From positions 1 through 64,000 of the forward strand of contig NZ_JAYSDK010000022.1 of the NCBI RefSeq assembly GCF_041914405.1: DNA of 64,000 bases, given 5' to 3'. The stretch is from Zoogloea sp041914405 (GTDB lineage Bacteria; Pseudomonadota; Gammaproteobacteria; Burkholderiales; Rhodocyclaceae). The notes below the pieces were generated by a model that worked only from the letters and a program-made list of their open reading frames with translations, ran no database searches and was not told the origin of the DNA. Each line of letters opens with the position of its first letter. The stretch's first letter is position 1. This document shows positions 32,575 through 42,475 of this stretch, piece after piece. Position numbers and translations under genes: made by a program.

Positions 32575-35500
32575 TCAGCGACGGTTCTTTTCCTGTTGGG
32601 CGCTCAGCGTTGCCAGCGTGAGCCGCAGGGATTCGGCCAGTTGCCGGGCTGCCGCTAGCGTGTTGGGGTCGTGCCTGCGGGCATCGATCATTACGCTGCT
32701 GGCCTGCGCCTGGAGGGCGTGGGCGAAGAGGTTGCCTGCAATGCCCTTGATCTCGTGGGCCTTGCGCTCTATCGCCTCCAGGTTTCCCTGAGCGATGAGT
32801 TCGTGCAGGCCTTCGACGTCATTGCCGTGGTTTTTCAGCGCAAGGCTGATGAGTTTGTCGATGAACCCGGGGTGCCGCTGGTAGCGGATGTTCAGGCTCG
32901 CCCAGTCGATGGGCTGATCGGTTGGGGGCTCTGCCGGGGCCGTAGGGGTTGAGGCGATCCCGGGCTGGGTGTGCAGTCCGAGGTGTTGCCGGATCGCTCC
33001 GCTCAGCTGCGCCATGTCTATCGGTTTGGTGAGGGTTGCGCTCATGCCGGCCGCGAGGCAGCGCTCATGTTCCTCGCGGAAGGCATGGGCGGTCTGGCCG
33101 AGGATGGGGAGCTGCGGGTAGCGCTCATGGATTATCCGGGCTGCGCTGATGCCATCCATGACCGGCATCTGGATGTCCATCAGGACGAGCCGGATGGAGG
33201 GATCAGCGTCCAGCGCCGCGATGGCCTGCGCGCCATTTTCGGCGAGGACCACGTCGGCGCCCAGGCCGTGCAGCATGTCGTCGATTACGGTGCGGTTTAT
33301 CTCGTTGTCCTCGGCTACGAGGATCCGGATGCCGGATAGCGGATCGCCGGCGGGCGTATCGGGCGGGGCGCCCGCGTCCGCTACGCTTTCGATGCTCTCG
33401 GTACAGGGCACGCGCAGGGTAAAGGTGCTGCCCTGGCCTGGCACGCTGCTGGCCGTGAGGCTGCCTCCCATCAGGCTTGCCAGGCGGCGGCTGATGGCCA
33501 GTCCCAGCCCGGTCCCGCCGTAACGGCGGGTGGTGCTGCTGTCGGCCTGTTCGAAAGGCAGAAACAGGCGTTCAAGCGCCTCCGCGGAAATACCGATGCC
33601 GGTGTCGCTGACCCGGAACTCCAACTGACCGTCGTCACCCCGGACGGAAAGGCGAACTTCGCCGGACGTGGTGAACTTGACCGCATTGGACAGCAGGTTG
33701 AGCAGGATCTGCTGGATGCGGACGGAGTCTCCGACGCAGGCCGCCGGTAGATCGGACAATTCGCTGGCCAGTGTCAGCTTCTTGGCTGAGGCTGCGAGGC
33801 TGACGGCTTGCAGGGAGTCCCGGACCAGTCCGGCGACGCTGAAGGGGATCGCTTCGATCTCGAGCTTGCCGGCCTCGATCTTCGAGAAATCGAGAATATC
33901 GTTGATGACGGTCAGTAGCAGTTTTCCCGAATCCAGGATGCCCTTGAAGGTCTGCCGGGCCTGCGCGTCATCCGCGCTATCGCGGAAACCGATTTGGGCC
34001 AGCCCGAGCACGCCATTGAGCGGGGTGCGGATTTCGTGGGACATGTTGGCCAGGAAGGCACTCTTGGCCCTGCTGGCTTCTTCCGCAGCCTGCTTGGCAA
34101 GCATCAGCTCGGTGGTCCGTTCATCAACGAGCTGTTCGAGGTTTCTGCGGTACTGCGCGAGCTCCTGCTCGGTGCGTTTGCGCTCGGAGATGTCCCGCGC
34201 GATCTTGGCTGCGCCGATCACCTCGCCGGCGTCATTGAGGACCGGAGAAATGGTGATTGCTACATCGATGATCCGGCCGTCCTTCCTGACCCGCCGGGTT
34301 TCGTAGTGGGCGACCGTCTTGCCGGCAGCGATCTGCCCGAGAGTCAGGGATTCTTCATTCCGCAGGTCGGGGGGATACAGGCGGGAAATGGACTGTCCCA
34401 GCATCTCGCCGGCCGAATAGCCGAGCAGGGCCTCGGCGCCAGGGTTCCAGCTGGTCACTTCACCGGCCAGGGTCTCGCTGATGATTGCGTCGTCGGACGA
34501 GCGGACGATCTGTTCGAAATGGCGCGCCGATCTCTCGGATTCCCGGAGCCGGGTGATGTCGATGAAGGTTGCGAGGAACAGCGGGGCCTTCTTGGCCGGC
34601 AGCGGCGTGCCCGCGACCAGGACGGTGAGTTGCTCGCCCGATTTGGTCGTGATTTTCACTTCTAGTGGGGCGAAGGGGGTTCCGTTTTCCCGAATGGCCG
34701 TCGTATGTTCATCCCACGCCTGCTGGACGGTGTGGCGATATTCCGGGTTGGGGTAGGCGCGCGGCCACCAGTCGCCGACGGTTGGAATGTCGCTCCGGTC
34801 ATAGCCGAAGGTCCTGACGAAGGATCTGTTCAGAAAGGTGATGGCGGTTGTTTCGTCAAACACGCCCATCGGAATGGGCGAGGCCTCGATGAGGGCTTCG
34901 AATTGGGCGGCCGACTGGCGCAGCTGCTCCTGCAAGGCGATCTGTTCGGTAACGTCCTGCACCGTGCCGTGCAGCATGTGAATGGCCCCGCTGGCATTCC
35001 GGTCCGCTTCTCCGCGCGCCGTGAGCCACAGGGTGCTGCCGTCCGCCCGCTGGACCTCGATGTTGCAGACATAGGCGCTGCCGTGCGTACGGCACTGGTC
35101 GACCGCCGCCGCGAGCCTGCTCCAGCTTTCCGTGCTCAGAAACCTGGCGATCTCGGGGTAGCCCACGGGTGGGCTGCCCGGTGCGAGTCCGAAGAAGCGG
35201 TAGACGTCGTCCGACCAGTAGTGGGTGTCGCTGTGCAGGTCCCATTTCCAGTAGCCCAGCTTGGCCAGGTGGCTGGCGACTTTCAGTGCCTCCTCGCTCT
35301 CCCTGAGCAGGGTTTCCGCATGCTTTCGCTCGGTGATGTCGCGGGATGATGCATAAAGCAGCTCGGTATTGTCGATGACGATAGGCCGCAGGCTGACCTC
35401 GGCGGCGAACTCGCTGCCGTCCTTGCGGCGGTGGCGGGTCTCGAAACGGGTTGGTTCGCGGGTGCTGAAATAGCGGGTCAGTGCCTGGGGCGCTTGCGCT

Positions 35501-36654
35501 TCGTCGAGGGTGGTGTCCCATTGCGAAACCGCCATCCCGATGAGTTCTGAGCGCGGGTAGCCCAGCAGGTGGCAGAAGGCATCATTGGCCTCGATGATGG
35601 CGCCGCTCCGGTCGAGAATATGTACGCCGTCACTGGCATTCTTCAGCAGGGCGAGGGCGTGGGCGCCCTCCCGGCGCAGCGCGGACAGCATGCGCAGCAG
35701 CAGGATCGTGAGGGCGCAGGTCACCGCGGCAAAGACGAGCAGGGCGCCGATGGTTTGTTTCAGGCGCTCGTGCCAGGGGGCCAGGTAGTCGTCCTCGGCA
35801 AGGCCGACGATCAGGTGGAACGGCAGCGCGGACAGCCTTTGATAGGTGATGAGGCGGGTAATTCCGTCGGGCGTGGTGCTGGTGTGGTAGGAGAAATGGC
35901 TGCGTCCGGACGCAATGCCGTCGATCAGCGTCTTGTTGTAGATGGGAGCTCCCAGCCGGCCTTCGGGCTTGTCCAGTCCCGGATGGCGGGTGACCAGCCT
36001 GAGCTGGGCATCCCGCAGGATGGCCAGGCCGCGGGGGCCATAGTCGATTTTGGTGAGCTGCTCGTAGAGATACTGGACCGGCACGCCGATCGACACGATG
36101 CCGGCAAAGCGGCCGTCCGGATGGCGGTAACCCTTCACCACCGGGACGATGGGAACGCGGGTGATCTGGCCGATCACGGGATCACTGACCAGCACGCCGG
36201 TCTCCGCCTTCTCCTGGAGCTGCGTGAAGAAACTCCGTTCGGCCCAGGAGGCCGCCCCGGGCACAACGTCCTTGCCGAGGATCACCCGGCCGCTCTCGTC
36301 GGAGATGCGGATCTGCGCGTTGAGCGGGATGCGCGACTCTTCACGGGTGAGCAGCGCCGTCACCGGCCCCGTCTGCAGGCTGCCGTGGTCGCGCAGTACT
36401 TCCTCCAGCCGGTCGACCACGCTGCCGAGCGTCACTTCAACGCGGCCCATGCTGGCCGCGAGGTTCTCGTCGAGGGCGCGGGCGAGGTTGCGGCTCTGCG
36501 CTTCTGCCCGTTGATCGTAGATGGTCCGGCTATCCACGAGGGAATAGACACCCATGAATATGGCGAGGCAGTTCATGAGCACCACCGACGCCACCAGGGC
36601 CCGGCGGAAGGCAAACTCCTTGTCGATCGACAGAGACCTGAAGATGGATCGCAT
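32575..36654 (-). CDS. Large hybrid sensor histidine kinase (Cache, PAS, HisKA, REC, Hpt)
   Basis: The 1359-residue inner-membrane kinase starts with a membrane helix (20-42), a periplasmic Cache-like domain (about 45-300) and a second helix (about 308-330). Several PAS/PAC domains follow (about 335-860). HisKA has its His near 872 in NMSHEIRTPLNG, then come HATPase (N-box and G-boxes ending GGTGLGLAISRRLA), a receiver with phospho-acceptor Asp near 1159 (LMDIQMPVMDG), and a C-terminal Hpt domain with His near 1299 in AHEIKGIAGNL. All four phosphorelay sites are present, so it can run an internal relay to an unidentified response regulator. Ligand unknown. Confidence 0.93.
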   Translation of the reverse strand: MRSIFRSLSIDKEFAFRRALVASVVLMNCLAIFMGVYSLVDSRTIYDQRAEAQSRNLARALDENLAASMGRVEVTLGSVVDRLEEVLRDHGSLQTGPVTALLTREESRIPLNAQIRISDESGRVILGKDVVPGAASWAERSFFTQLQEKAETGVLVSDPVIGQITRVPIVPVVKGYRHPDGRFAGIVSIGVPVQYLYEQLTKIDYGPRGLAILRDAQLRLVTRHPGLDKPEGRLGAPIYNKTLIDGIASGRSHFSYHTSTTPDGITRLITYQRLSALPFHLIVGLAEDDYLAPWHERLKQTIGALLVFAAVTCALTILLLRMLSALRREGAHALALLKNASDGVHILDRSGAIIEANDAFCHLLGYPRSELIGMAVSQWDTTLDEAQAPQALTRYFSTREPTRFETRHRRKDGSEFAAEVSLRPIVIDNTELLYASSRDITERKHAETLLRESEEALKVASHLAKLGYWKWDLHSDTHYWSDDVYRFFGLAPGSPPVGYPEIARFLSTESWSRLAAAVDQCRTHGSAYVCNIEVQRADGSTLWLTARGEADRNASGAIHMLHGTVQDVTEQIALQEQLRQSAAQFEALIEASPIPMGVFDETTAITFLNRSFVRTFGYDRSDIPTVGDWWPRAYPNPEYRHTVQQAWDEHTTAIRENGTPFAPLEVKITTKSGEQLTVLVAGTPLPAKKAPLFLATFIDITRLRESERSARHFEQIVRSSDDAIISETLAGEVTSWNPGAEALLGYSAGEMLGQSISRLYPPDLRNEESLTLGQIAAGKTVAHYETRRVRKDGRIIDVAITISPVLNDAGEVIGAAKIARDISERKRTEQELAQYRRNLEQLVDERTTELMLAKQAAEEASRAKSAFLANMSHEIRTPLNGVLGLAQIGFRDSADDAQARQTFKGILDSGKLLLTVINDILDFSKIEAGKLEIEAIPFSVAGLVRDSLQAVSLAASAKKLTLASELSDLPAACVGDSVRIQQILLNLLSNAVKFTTSGEVRLSVRGDDGQLEFRVSDTGIGISAEALERLFLPFEQADSSTTRRYGGTGLGLAISRRLASLMGGSLTASSVPGQGSTFTLRVPCTESIESVADAGAPPDTPAGDPLSGIRILVAEDNEINRTVIDDMLHGLGADVVLAENGAQAIAALDADPSIRLVLMDIQMPVMDGISAARIIHERYPQLPILGQTAHAFREEHERCLAAGMSATLTKPIDMAQLSGAIRQHLGLHTQPGIASTPTAPAEPPTDQPIDWASLNIRYQRHPGFIDKLISLALKNHGNDVEGLHELIAQGNLEAIERKAHEIKGIAGNLFAHALQAQASSVMIDARRHDPNTLAAARQLAESLRLTLATLSAQQEKNRR

Positions 36655-36768
36655 TTCCTCGAAAAGGGTTGCCTGCGTTTAGGGTCAGATCGCGTCTGTC
36701 ACCAGTCTAGCCCCTGTGGATGAGGGCGGGCCAGAAGAAAGGCTTGGGAAGTGTGGCATTTAGACTGT

Positions 36769-39483
36769 TCAGGGGCGTGACGGGCTAACGGCCTTTTTCT
36801 CTAACCAAGTGAGCAAGGTCGAATACATGATCGAAGGCTCAACCGGTTTGGTGATGAAGTCGTTCATCCCTGCATCGAGGCATTTTTTCCGATCCTGGCT
36901 GAACGCATTGGCGGTCATCGCCAGAATGGGTACATCTTTGTACTTTGCGTTGGCACGGATGGCACGGGTTGCCGCCATGCCGTCCATGACAGGCATCTGC
37001 ATGTCCATCAGGATGGCTGCGTAGTCGTTCCTGTCCGTCATCATCAAGGCCTCCACCCCCGTTCCGGCGATATCCACCTCGAAGCCGACCTCCTCCAGAA
37101 GGACTCGCGCTACTTCCTGATTTACCGGCTCGTCCTCGGTGAGCAGCACCTTGTAGCCGCCATACTCGCGACGCAATGTTGCTTCGGCGTTTCCGTCCGG
37201 TGTCAATGGAGCCGCATCAGCGGTGGCTGATACCTTCCGCAACCAGGCTGTCAGCCAGAAGGTACTGCCTTCCGCGGGTGTACTGATGACGCCGACAGCG
37301 CCTCCCATCATCTGGGCGATTCGTTTGGTAATGGCCAGGCCGAGTCCCGTGCCACCGTATTTCCGGGTGGTTGAACTATCCGCCTGCTCAAAGGCGTTGA
37401 AGACCCGGGCGCATTGTTCGCTCGTCATGCCAATTCCGGTGTCGCTCACCTCGAAGCGCAGAAGATAGGCGTGGTCGTTTTCCTCCATCACACGCCCCGT
37501 GAGTTCGATGCGGCCTTGCTCGGTGAATTTCACCGCATTGCTGAGGTAGTTCACCAGGATCTGGGTGAGTCGAGTCGGATCGCCGCACAGCTCGTGAGGC
37601 AGGGCGGAGTCCTCCACGGATATTTCCAGCCCCTTCATCTCGGCGCGACTCTCTACGACTTCGACTGCTGCACGGAGTGCGCGGGCCAAGGTGAAGGGCT
37701 TTTCTTCGAGCTCCATCTTCCCGGCTTCGATCTTGGAGAGGTCGAGGATGTCGTTGATGACCGTGAGCAGGTGGCGGCCTGACGCCTCCATCTTGTCGAG
37801 GTAGGCGGCTTGTTGATCCGCCACCCCAGCTCGTCTGAGCAGGTTGCCCATGCCCATGATTCCGTTCAGCGGCGTACGGATCTCGTGGCTCATGTTGGCC
37901 AGGAAGGTGCTCTTGGCCCGGTTTGCCGCCTCGGCTTCTTCCTTTGCCTCGCGTAATTTCAGCTCCAGCTCCTTCCGAACCGTGAGGTCAGTATGCGTGC
38001 CCACTGCGCGTAATGGCTTTCCATGCGGGTCGTGCGATACCACCTTGCCTCGGCTGAGCACCCATTTGTAGTGGCCATCCTTGCAGAGCATCCGAAATTC
38101 CAGCTCGTAACTTCCGGCAGTTTCCAGCAAGAGCTGCGTGCGCGAGAGCACCGATTCCCTCTCATCCGGGTGTAGTAAGGCAATCCAGTGATCGTAGGTG
38201 TTGTCCGGCAGTTCGCCCGGTGCGTAACCCAGCATCCGGCTGTAAGCCTGATTTACGTAGGCGACATTCCGCTGGATATCCCAGTCCCACAAGCCGTCGT
38301 TGGTTGCATCCAGGGCATATTCGAGGCGTTCACGGTCGAGTGCTTGTTGGGCCAGGGCCTGCGATAACGCTTTGGTACGCTCTTCGACCAAGCTTTCAAG
38401 CCGCGCGTTGTGATGCTCAAGTTCCAGTTCCGCCTTCTTGCGCTCTGTGATGTCGATGGCAACGCCGTCCCAGGTAATCGCTCCGTCTGCGCGTTTGTGC
38501 GGCCTGGACTGCACGTGCAGCCAAATAGGGCGGCCATCTGCACGGGTGAAGAGCAATGTTCCCGAATAAACGCTGAGATCCCGAGCGCTGATCGCTTCGC
38601 CTTCCAGATAGTGATTCCGGGATTCCGGCGCAAGCATCGAAAACAAGCGCTGGGCGTCGTTAATGACCTCTGCTGGCTTCAGCCCGTGTGTCTTCTCTAT
38701 GCCGGCGCTGATGTAATCGAAGTGCGGTTTGCTATCGACCAGTTCGTATCGATAGACAAAACCATCCGGCACGTTGTCGCCGATCGAGCGCAGGCGTTCA
38801 TCGCTTTCGCGCAGGCTGGCCTCGCTACTGCGGTATTCCCACTCGATCCGTTGCGAGTTGATGCTGATCAGGGTCAGCGTCACCAGTTGTACGGTGAGAA
38901 TCTGCACCATTGCGTAAAAGGTTCCGAACCCGCTCAGGGCCTCGAATGCGGTTTCGATCTCGGGGCTGGCGAGCTGCAGGGCAATCCGGACCACAGAGAG
39001 CAGTCCATAAACCGACAACCAGAGTGCCAACAGGACATCATTGGAGCCGAAATCGGCTGGACGGCGGCGCAGGGTGACGAGCACCGTTGCGAAGCTCAAT
39101 GCGCTTGCATAGAGGCAATAGATGACGATGCGTGCGTTGAGGTCTGTGGGCGCAAGGCTGTAGTAGCCAAAGACTGCAAGAAAGGAGAGGGCGACCAGCG
39201 ATTCGAGCCAGTAATTGATCCGGTAGCCTCGAAAGACCACCATGCCGTGCAGGATCAATCCCAAGCCGCCAACCAGAAACGCATTACGAACCACGCGAAC
39301 CAGCCAGCTGACGGGCAAGGCGCCGGGAATCAGCATCGCGGCCCCCAGGGCCATACAGAGAATGCCTGCAACCCAGCAGCCGAATCCGGGGTAAGTCTTG
39401 TGCGTCAGCAGAACGACGAACATCACTACGGCCGCCGCTGTTGAGAGTAGTGCGTTCGTGCTCAGCAGTATCGACGAATCCAT
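36769..39483 (-). CDS. Hybrid sensor histidine kinase with multi-pass N-terminal sensor
   Basis: The 904-residue protein has seven or eight membrane helices in the first ~220 residues, two PAS/PAC domains (about 235-355 and 385-510), HisKA (His near 531 in NMSHEIRTPLNG), HATPase, and a C-terminal receiver with Asp near 826 (LMDMQMPVMDG). There is no Hpt domain. A phosphorelay would therefore need an external Hpt; the Hpt of the next gene in the block could serve. It starts 114 nt upstream of that kinase on the same strand, so both may be transcribed together. Confidence 0.92.
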   Translation of the reverse strand: MDSSILLSTNALLSTAAAVVMFVVLLTHKTYPGFGCWVAGILCMALGAAMLIPGALPVSWLVRVVRNAFLVGGLGLILHGMVVFRGYRINYWLESLVALSFLAVFGYYSLAPTDLNARIVIYCLYASALSFATVLVTLRRRPADFGSNDVLLALWLSVYGLLSVVRIALQLASPEIETAFEALSGFGTFYAMVQILTVQLVTLTLISINSQRIEWEYRSSEASLRESDERLRSIGDNVPDGFVYRYELVDSKPHFDYISAGIEKTHGLKPAEVINDAQRLFSMLAPESRNHYLEGEAISARDLSVYSGTLLFTRADGRPIWLHVQSRPHKRADGAITWDGVAIDITERKKAELELEHHNARLESLVEERTKALSQALAQQALDRERLEYALDATNDGLWDWDIQRNVAYVNQAYSRMLGYAPGELPDNTYDHWIALLHPDERESVLSRTQLLLETAGSYELEFRMLCKDGHYKWVLSRGKVVSHDPHGKPLRAVGTHTDLTVRKELELKLREAKEEAEAANRAKSTFLANMSHEIRTPLNGIMGMGNLLRRAGVADQQAAYLDKMEASGRHLLTVINDILDLSKIEAGKMELEEKPFTLARALRAAVEVVESRAEMKGLEISVEDSALPHELCGDPTRLTQILVNYLSNAVKFTEQGRIELTGRVMEENDHAYLLRFEVSDTGIGMTSEQCARVFNAFEQADSSTTRKYGGTGLGLAITKRIAQMMGGAVGVISTPAEGSTFWLTAWLRKVSATADAAPLTPDGNAEATLRREYGGYKVLLTEDEPVNQEVARVLLEEVGFEVDIAGTGVEALMMTDRNDYAAILMDMQMPVMDGMAATRAIRANAKYKDVPILAMTANAFSQDRKKCLDAGMNDFITKPVEPSIMYSTLLTWLEKKAVSPSRP

Positions 39484-39688
39484 AGGTGGCGGCTCGCAGG
39501 CGTCAATCCGTAGGACGGCAACCGTCCCTCTTGGGTCAAGCTACTGAGCCGGCGAGGAAATGTCTACGCCGTATGACTCAACTGCGTTTTAGCGTGATCG
39601 TCCTGTTGGGGCCCGGTTTGGCCTGGTGATGGCGGGTTACGGAGAGCGGAGACGGGGGCGTAGAGGGCGACTTCCGGGGGAGGGGGGC

Positions 39689-39727
39689 GGGCAATTTGCC
39701 CGACGTGAACGACAAAATTGCCCGACC
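39689..39727. promoter_or_regulatory. Repeated AATTGCCCGAC motif upstream of the PQQ locus
   Basis: Two copies of the motif, AATTTGCCCGAC (39693-39704) and AAATTGCCCGAC (39715-39726), lie 22 bp apart, two helical turns, in direct orientation. The first is part of the palindrome GGGCAA-T-TTGCCC (39689-39701). They are about 96-134 nt upstream of the binding-protein gene at 39823. An identical copy occurs upstream of the histidine kinase at 44511. I propose a binding site for the NarL-type regulator. The rest of 39484-39822 holds no gene. Confidence 0.5.
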
Positions 39728-39822
39728 TCTGTCCGTGCGCTCTCGGCGCTGGAGGCGGCGCCTAGAATCCGGCGAACGACAAAAACAATCCCCAACCTCA
39801 ACCGCCGTTCCGGAGACTAACG

Positions 39823-40671
39823 ATGAAATGCTTCCCTCGCCGCCAGCTTCTGCTGGGGTTTGCCGCCCTCCTGCTTACCTGCCATCTGCCGGCCCACGCC
39901 GACGAACAGATGGACGCCATCCACAAGCGCGGTCGACTGAAGGTCGCCGTATACAACAATTTCCCGCCCTATTCCGATGCGGGCAAGGGGATTGACGTGG
40001 AACTCGGCCAGGCGCTGGCGGCCAAGCTGGGGCTGCAGGCCGAGATCATCGGTTTCAAGGCCGGCGAGGATATGGGCGACGACCTCCGCAACATGGTCTG
40101 GAAAGGCCACTATCTGCGGGGTGAGCCGGCCGACGTGATGTTGCGCGTGCCGGTGGACCCGGAGTTCGCCAAGGACAACGAGCAGGCTCGCATCTTTGGC
40201 CCCTACCAGCAGGAGGTGATGGGCATGGCGCGGGTGGCCAGCCGTATCCCGACCCCCAGCGGCTCAGCGGCGGTGGCGCTGGAGGTGTTTACCCGCGAAA
40301 AGATCGGCGTCGAGGGCGATACGCTGGCTGATTCCTTCCTGGGCGGCGTGCTGCAGGGGAGGCTGCGTTCCAACATCACCCATTTCCGCTCCATCGGCGA
40401 GGCCGTCAAGGCGCTGCAGGAAGACAGCGTGGCGGCAGTGATGGCGCCGTTGGCCGAGCTGGAGGGGGCCCTGGTTGGCGAGACTCGCTTTGCCCTCGAA
40501 GAGGCCAAATTGGGTGAGCTGAGCCCCAAGCGCTGGGCGATCGGCATGGCGGTGAAGGCCGACTCCGACGAGCTTGCCACGGCCCTCGGCGGTGCTCTGG
40601 CCGAATTGCAGAAGGACGGCACCGTGGCGGCGATCTTCAAGCGCCACGGCGTGACCCCGCGCACCAACTGA
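39823..40671 (+). CDS. Periplasmic substrate-binding protein of the MoxJ/XoxJ type
   Basis: The 282-residue protein has a signal peptide (cleavage near HAD, residue 26) and an extracellular solute-binding fold (family 3 type: GRLKVAVYNNFPPYSD, IDVELGQALAAKLGL). Proteins like this adjoin PQQ dehydrogenases (MoxJ/XoxJ) and help maturation or cofactor delivery rather than transport. No ABC permease is present, which supports that reading. It ends 28 nt before the PQQ dehydrogenase on the same strand. Confidence 0.85.
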   Translation: MKCFPRRQLLLGFAALLLTCHLPAHADEQMDAIHKRGRLKVAVYNNFPPYSDAGKGIDVELGQALAAKLGLQAEIIGFKAGEDMGDDLRNMVWKGHYLRGEPADVMLRVPVDPEFAKDNEQARIFGPYQQEVMGMARVASRIPTPSGSAAVALEVFTREKIGVEGDTLADSFLGGVLQGRLRSNITHFRSIGEAVKALQEDSVAAVMAPLAELEGALVGETRFALEEAKLGELSPKRWAIGMAVKADSDELATALGGALAELQKDGTVAAIFKRHGVTPRTN

Positions 40672-40698
40672 GCACCCCCTCGAGACCCGGACCGACAA

Positions 40699-42459
40699 AT
40701 GCCTACCTCTATCCGCCTGCTCCCCGCCCTCTTTGCCCTGGCGTTCGCGCCGGCCTTCGCCGCCGATATCGAGTGGCCCACCTACGGCCTCGACCTCAGC
40801 AACCAGCGCTACGCCACGCCGAGCCAGATCAACACCGGCAACGTGGGCAGGCTCACTCGGGCCTGGGCCTACCACAGCGGTGTGAAGGCCACCTTCCAGT
40901 CAACGCCGATCATGGTGGATCGCACCGTCTATCTGTCGCTGCCCTTCAACGGGGTTGTGGCACTGGATGCGACGAGCGGCAAGCCGTTGTGGCGCTACGA
41001 ACACCCGCGCAAGAAGGATTACCCGCTGTGCTGCGGGCCGGCCAACCGGGGCGTGGCGGTGGCGGATGGCAAGGTCTTCATCGGCACCGTGGATGCGCGG
41101 CTGGTGGCGCTGGATGCCAAGTCGGGCAAGGTATTGTGGGATGTGGAGGTGGCCGAGGCCGACAGCGCCCGGCAAGAGTCCGTCACCACCCTCACGGAGT
41201 CGGATCCGCTGCGCAAAGCCAACATCGCCGGGCAGTCGGGCGTGGGCATTGCCATGGCGCCCGTGGTTCACAAGGGCAAGGTGCTGATCGGGGTGACGGG
41301 CGTGGGTTACGGCCTGCACTTGGATTCCGACCGGGACGGTGCGCCGCTGGGGGCAGTGGTTGGGTTTGCCGGCAACTACGGCCGACCGGGCTTTCTGGCG
41401 GCCTTCGATGCGAACACCGGCAAGCGGGTGTGGCAGTTCGACACGATTGCCCCGAGCAACTGGGAAGGTGAGTTCCGCCGTACCACGCCCGACGGCGTGC
41501 CGCTCCACCGGGATATCGACAAGGAACGCGCCGACCTGCCCAAATACCCCGACGCGGCACGCTATGGTGGCGGCTCGGCGTGGTCCACGCCGGCCATCGA
41601 CACCGAGCACGGCTTGCTCTACTTCGGCACCGGCAATCCGTCGCCACAGATGGACGGTACCTCGCGGCCCGGCGACAACCTGTACACCGTGTCGCTGGTG
41701 TGCCTCGACGTGGAGACGGGCAAGATCCGCTGGCATTACCAGCAGGTGCCCCACGACCAGTGGGGCTACGATGTGGCGAGCCCGGCGGTGCTGTTCGATT
41801 ACCCCCACAACGGAAAGCTCGTGCCGGCGGTGGGCCAGGCCGCCAAGATCGGCTGGTACTACATCCACAACCGCCTCACGGGCGAGTTGCTGAAAAAGTC
41901 GGACGAGTTCGTCGTCCACCAGAACACCTTCACCAACCCCACGCCGGAAGGCCAGGTAATACTGCCCGGCGTGCTGGGCGGCATCAACTGGTCGCCTACC
42001 TCGGTGGATGCCAAGCACCTGGTGGCCTACGTGCCGGCAATCCACTGGCCGGTGAAGTACACCAAGCGTGTGATCCCCGCCACCGAGGCCAAACCCGCGG
42101 TGGAATACACGACGTTGGAGCCGCTGATGGACGCGCCCCGCTGGGGCGTGCTGTCGGCCATCGACCTCGCCACTGGCAAGATGAGGTGGCAGCACAAGAC
42201 GGCCCAGCCCTTGGTGGGCGGGGTGCTGGCTACAGCGGGCAAGCTCGTCTTCATGGGGGAGGGCAATGGCCGCTTCAATGCCTATGACGCCGCCAACGGG
42301 CAGACGCTGTGGAGCGACCAGCTCGACGCAGGCGTCAATGCACCGCCCGTCACCTGGCAGATCGACGGCGTGCAGTACGTGGGCGTGGCGGCGGGCGGCA
42401 ACCAGATTTTCGGCTACAAGGCCGGCGACACCTTCCAGGTCTACACCCTCAAGAAGTGA
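40699..42459 (+). CDS. PQQ-binding beta-propeller dehydrogenase, divergent active site
   Basis: The 586-residue periplasmic protein has a signal peptide cleaved after AFA (about residue 21) and the eight-blade quinoprotein fold with W-motif tails. The vicinal disulfide Cys111-Cys112 (PLCCGPANRG) that stacks on PQQ is kept, as is the Asn in GTGNPSP (Asn313). The catalytic-Asp loop reads PHDQWGYDVASP: the usual WDYD is WGYD (Gly356), and the usual Glu-containing GAE loop is replaced by GVTGVGYG. It may therefore be a variant or inactive relative of the methanol/ethanol family. No cytochrome c or lanthanide-specific residue pattern of XoxF is recognisable. Substrate unknown. Confidence 0.85.
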   Translation: MPTSIRLLPALFALAFAPAFAADIEWPTYGLDLSNQRYATPSQINTGNVGRLTRAWAYHSGVKATFQSTPIMVDRTVYLSLPFNGVVALDATSGKPLWRYEHPRKKDYPLCCGPANRGVAVADGKVFIGTVDARLVALDAKSGKVLWDVEVAEADSARQESVTTLTESDPLRKANIAGQSGVGIAMAPVVHKGKVLIGVTGVGYGLHLDSDRDGAPLGAVVGFAGNYGRPGFLAAFDANTGKRVWQFDTIAPSNWEGEFRRTTPDGVPLHRDIDKERADLPKYPDAARYGGGSAWSTPAIDTEHGLLYFGTGNPSPQMDGTSRPGDNLYTVSLVCLDVETGKIRWHYQQVPHDQWGYDVASPAVLFDYPHNGKLVPAVGQAAKIGWYYIHNRLTGELLKKSDEFVVHQNTFTNPTPEGQVILPGVLGGINWSPTSVDAKHLVAYVPAIHWPVKYTKRVIPATEAKPAVEYTTLEPLMDAPRWGVLSAIDLATGKMRWQHKTAQPLVGGVLATAGKLVFMGEGNGRFNAYDAANGQTLWSDQLDAGVNAPPVTWQIDGVQYVGVAAGGNQIFGYKAGDTFQVYTLKK

Positions 42460-42475
42460 GGTCTGGCCCCGGGCC

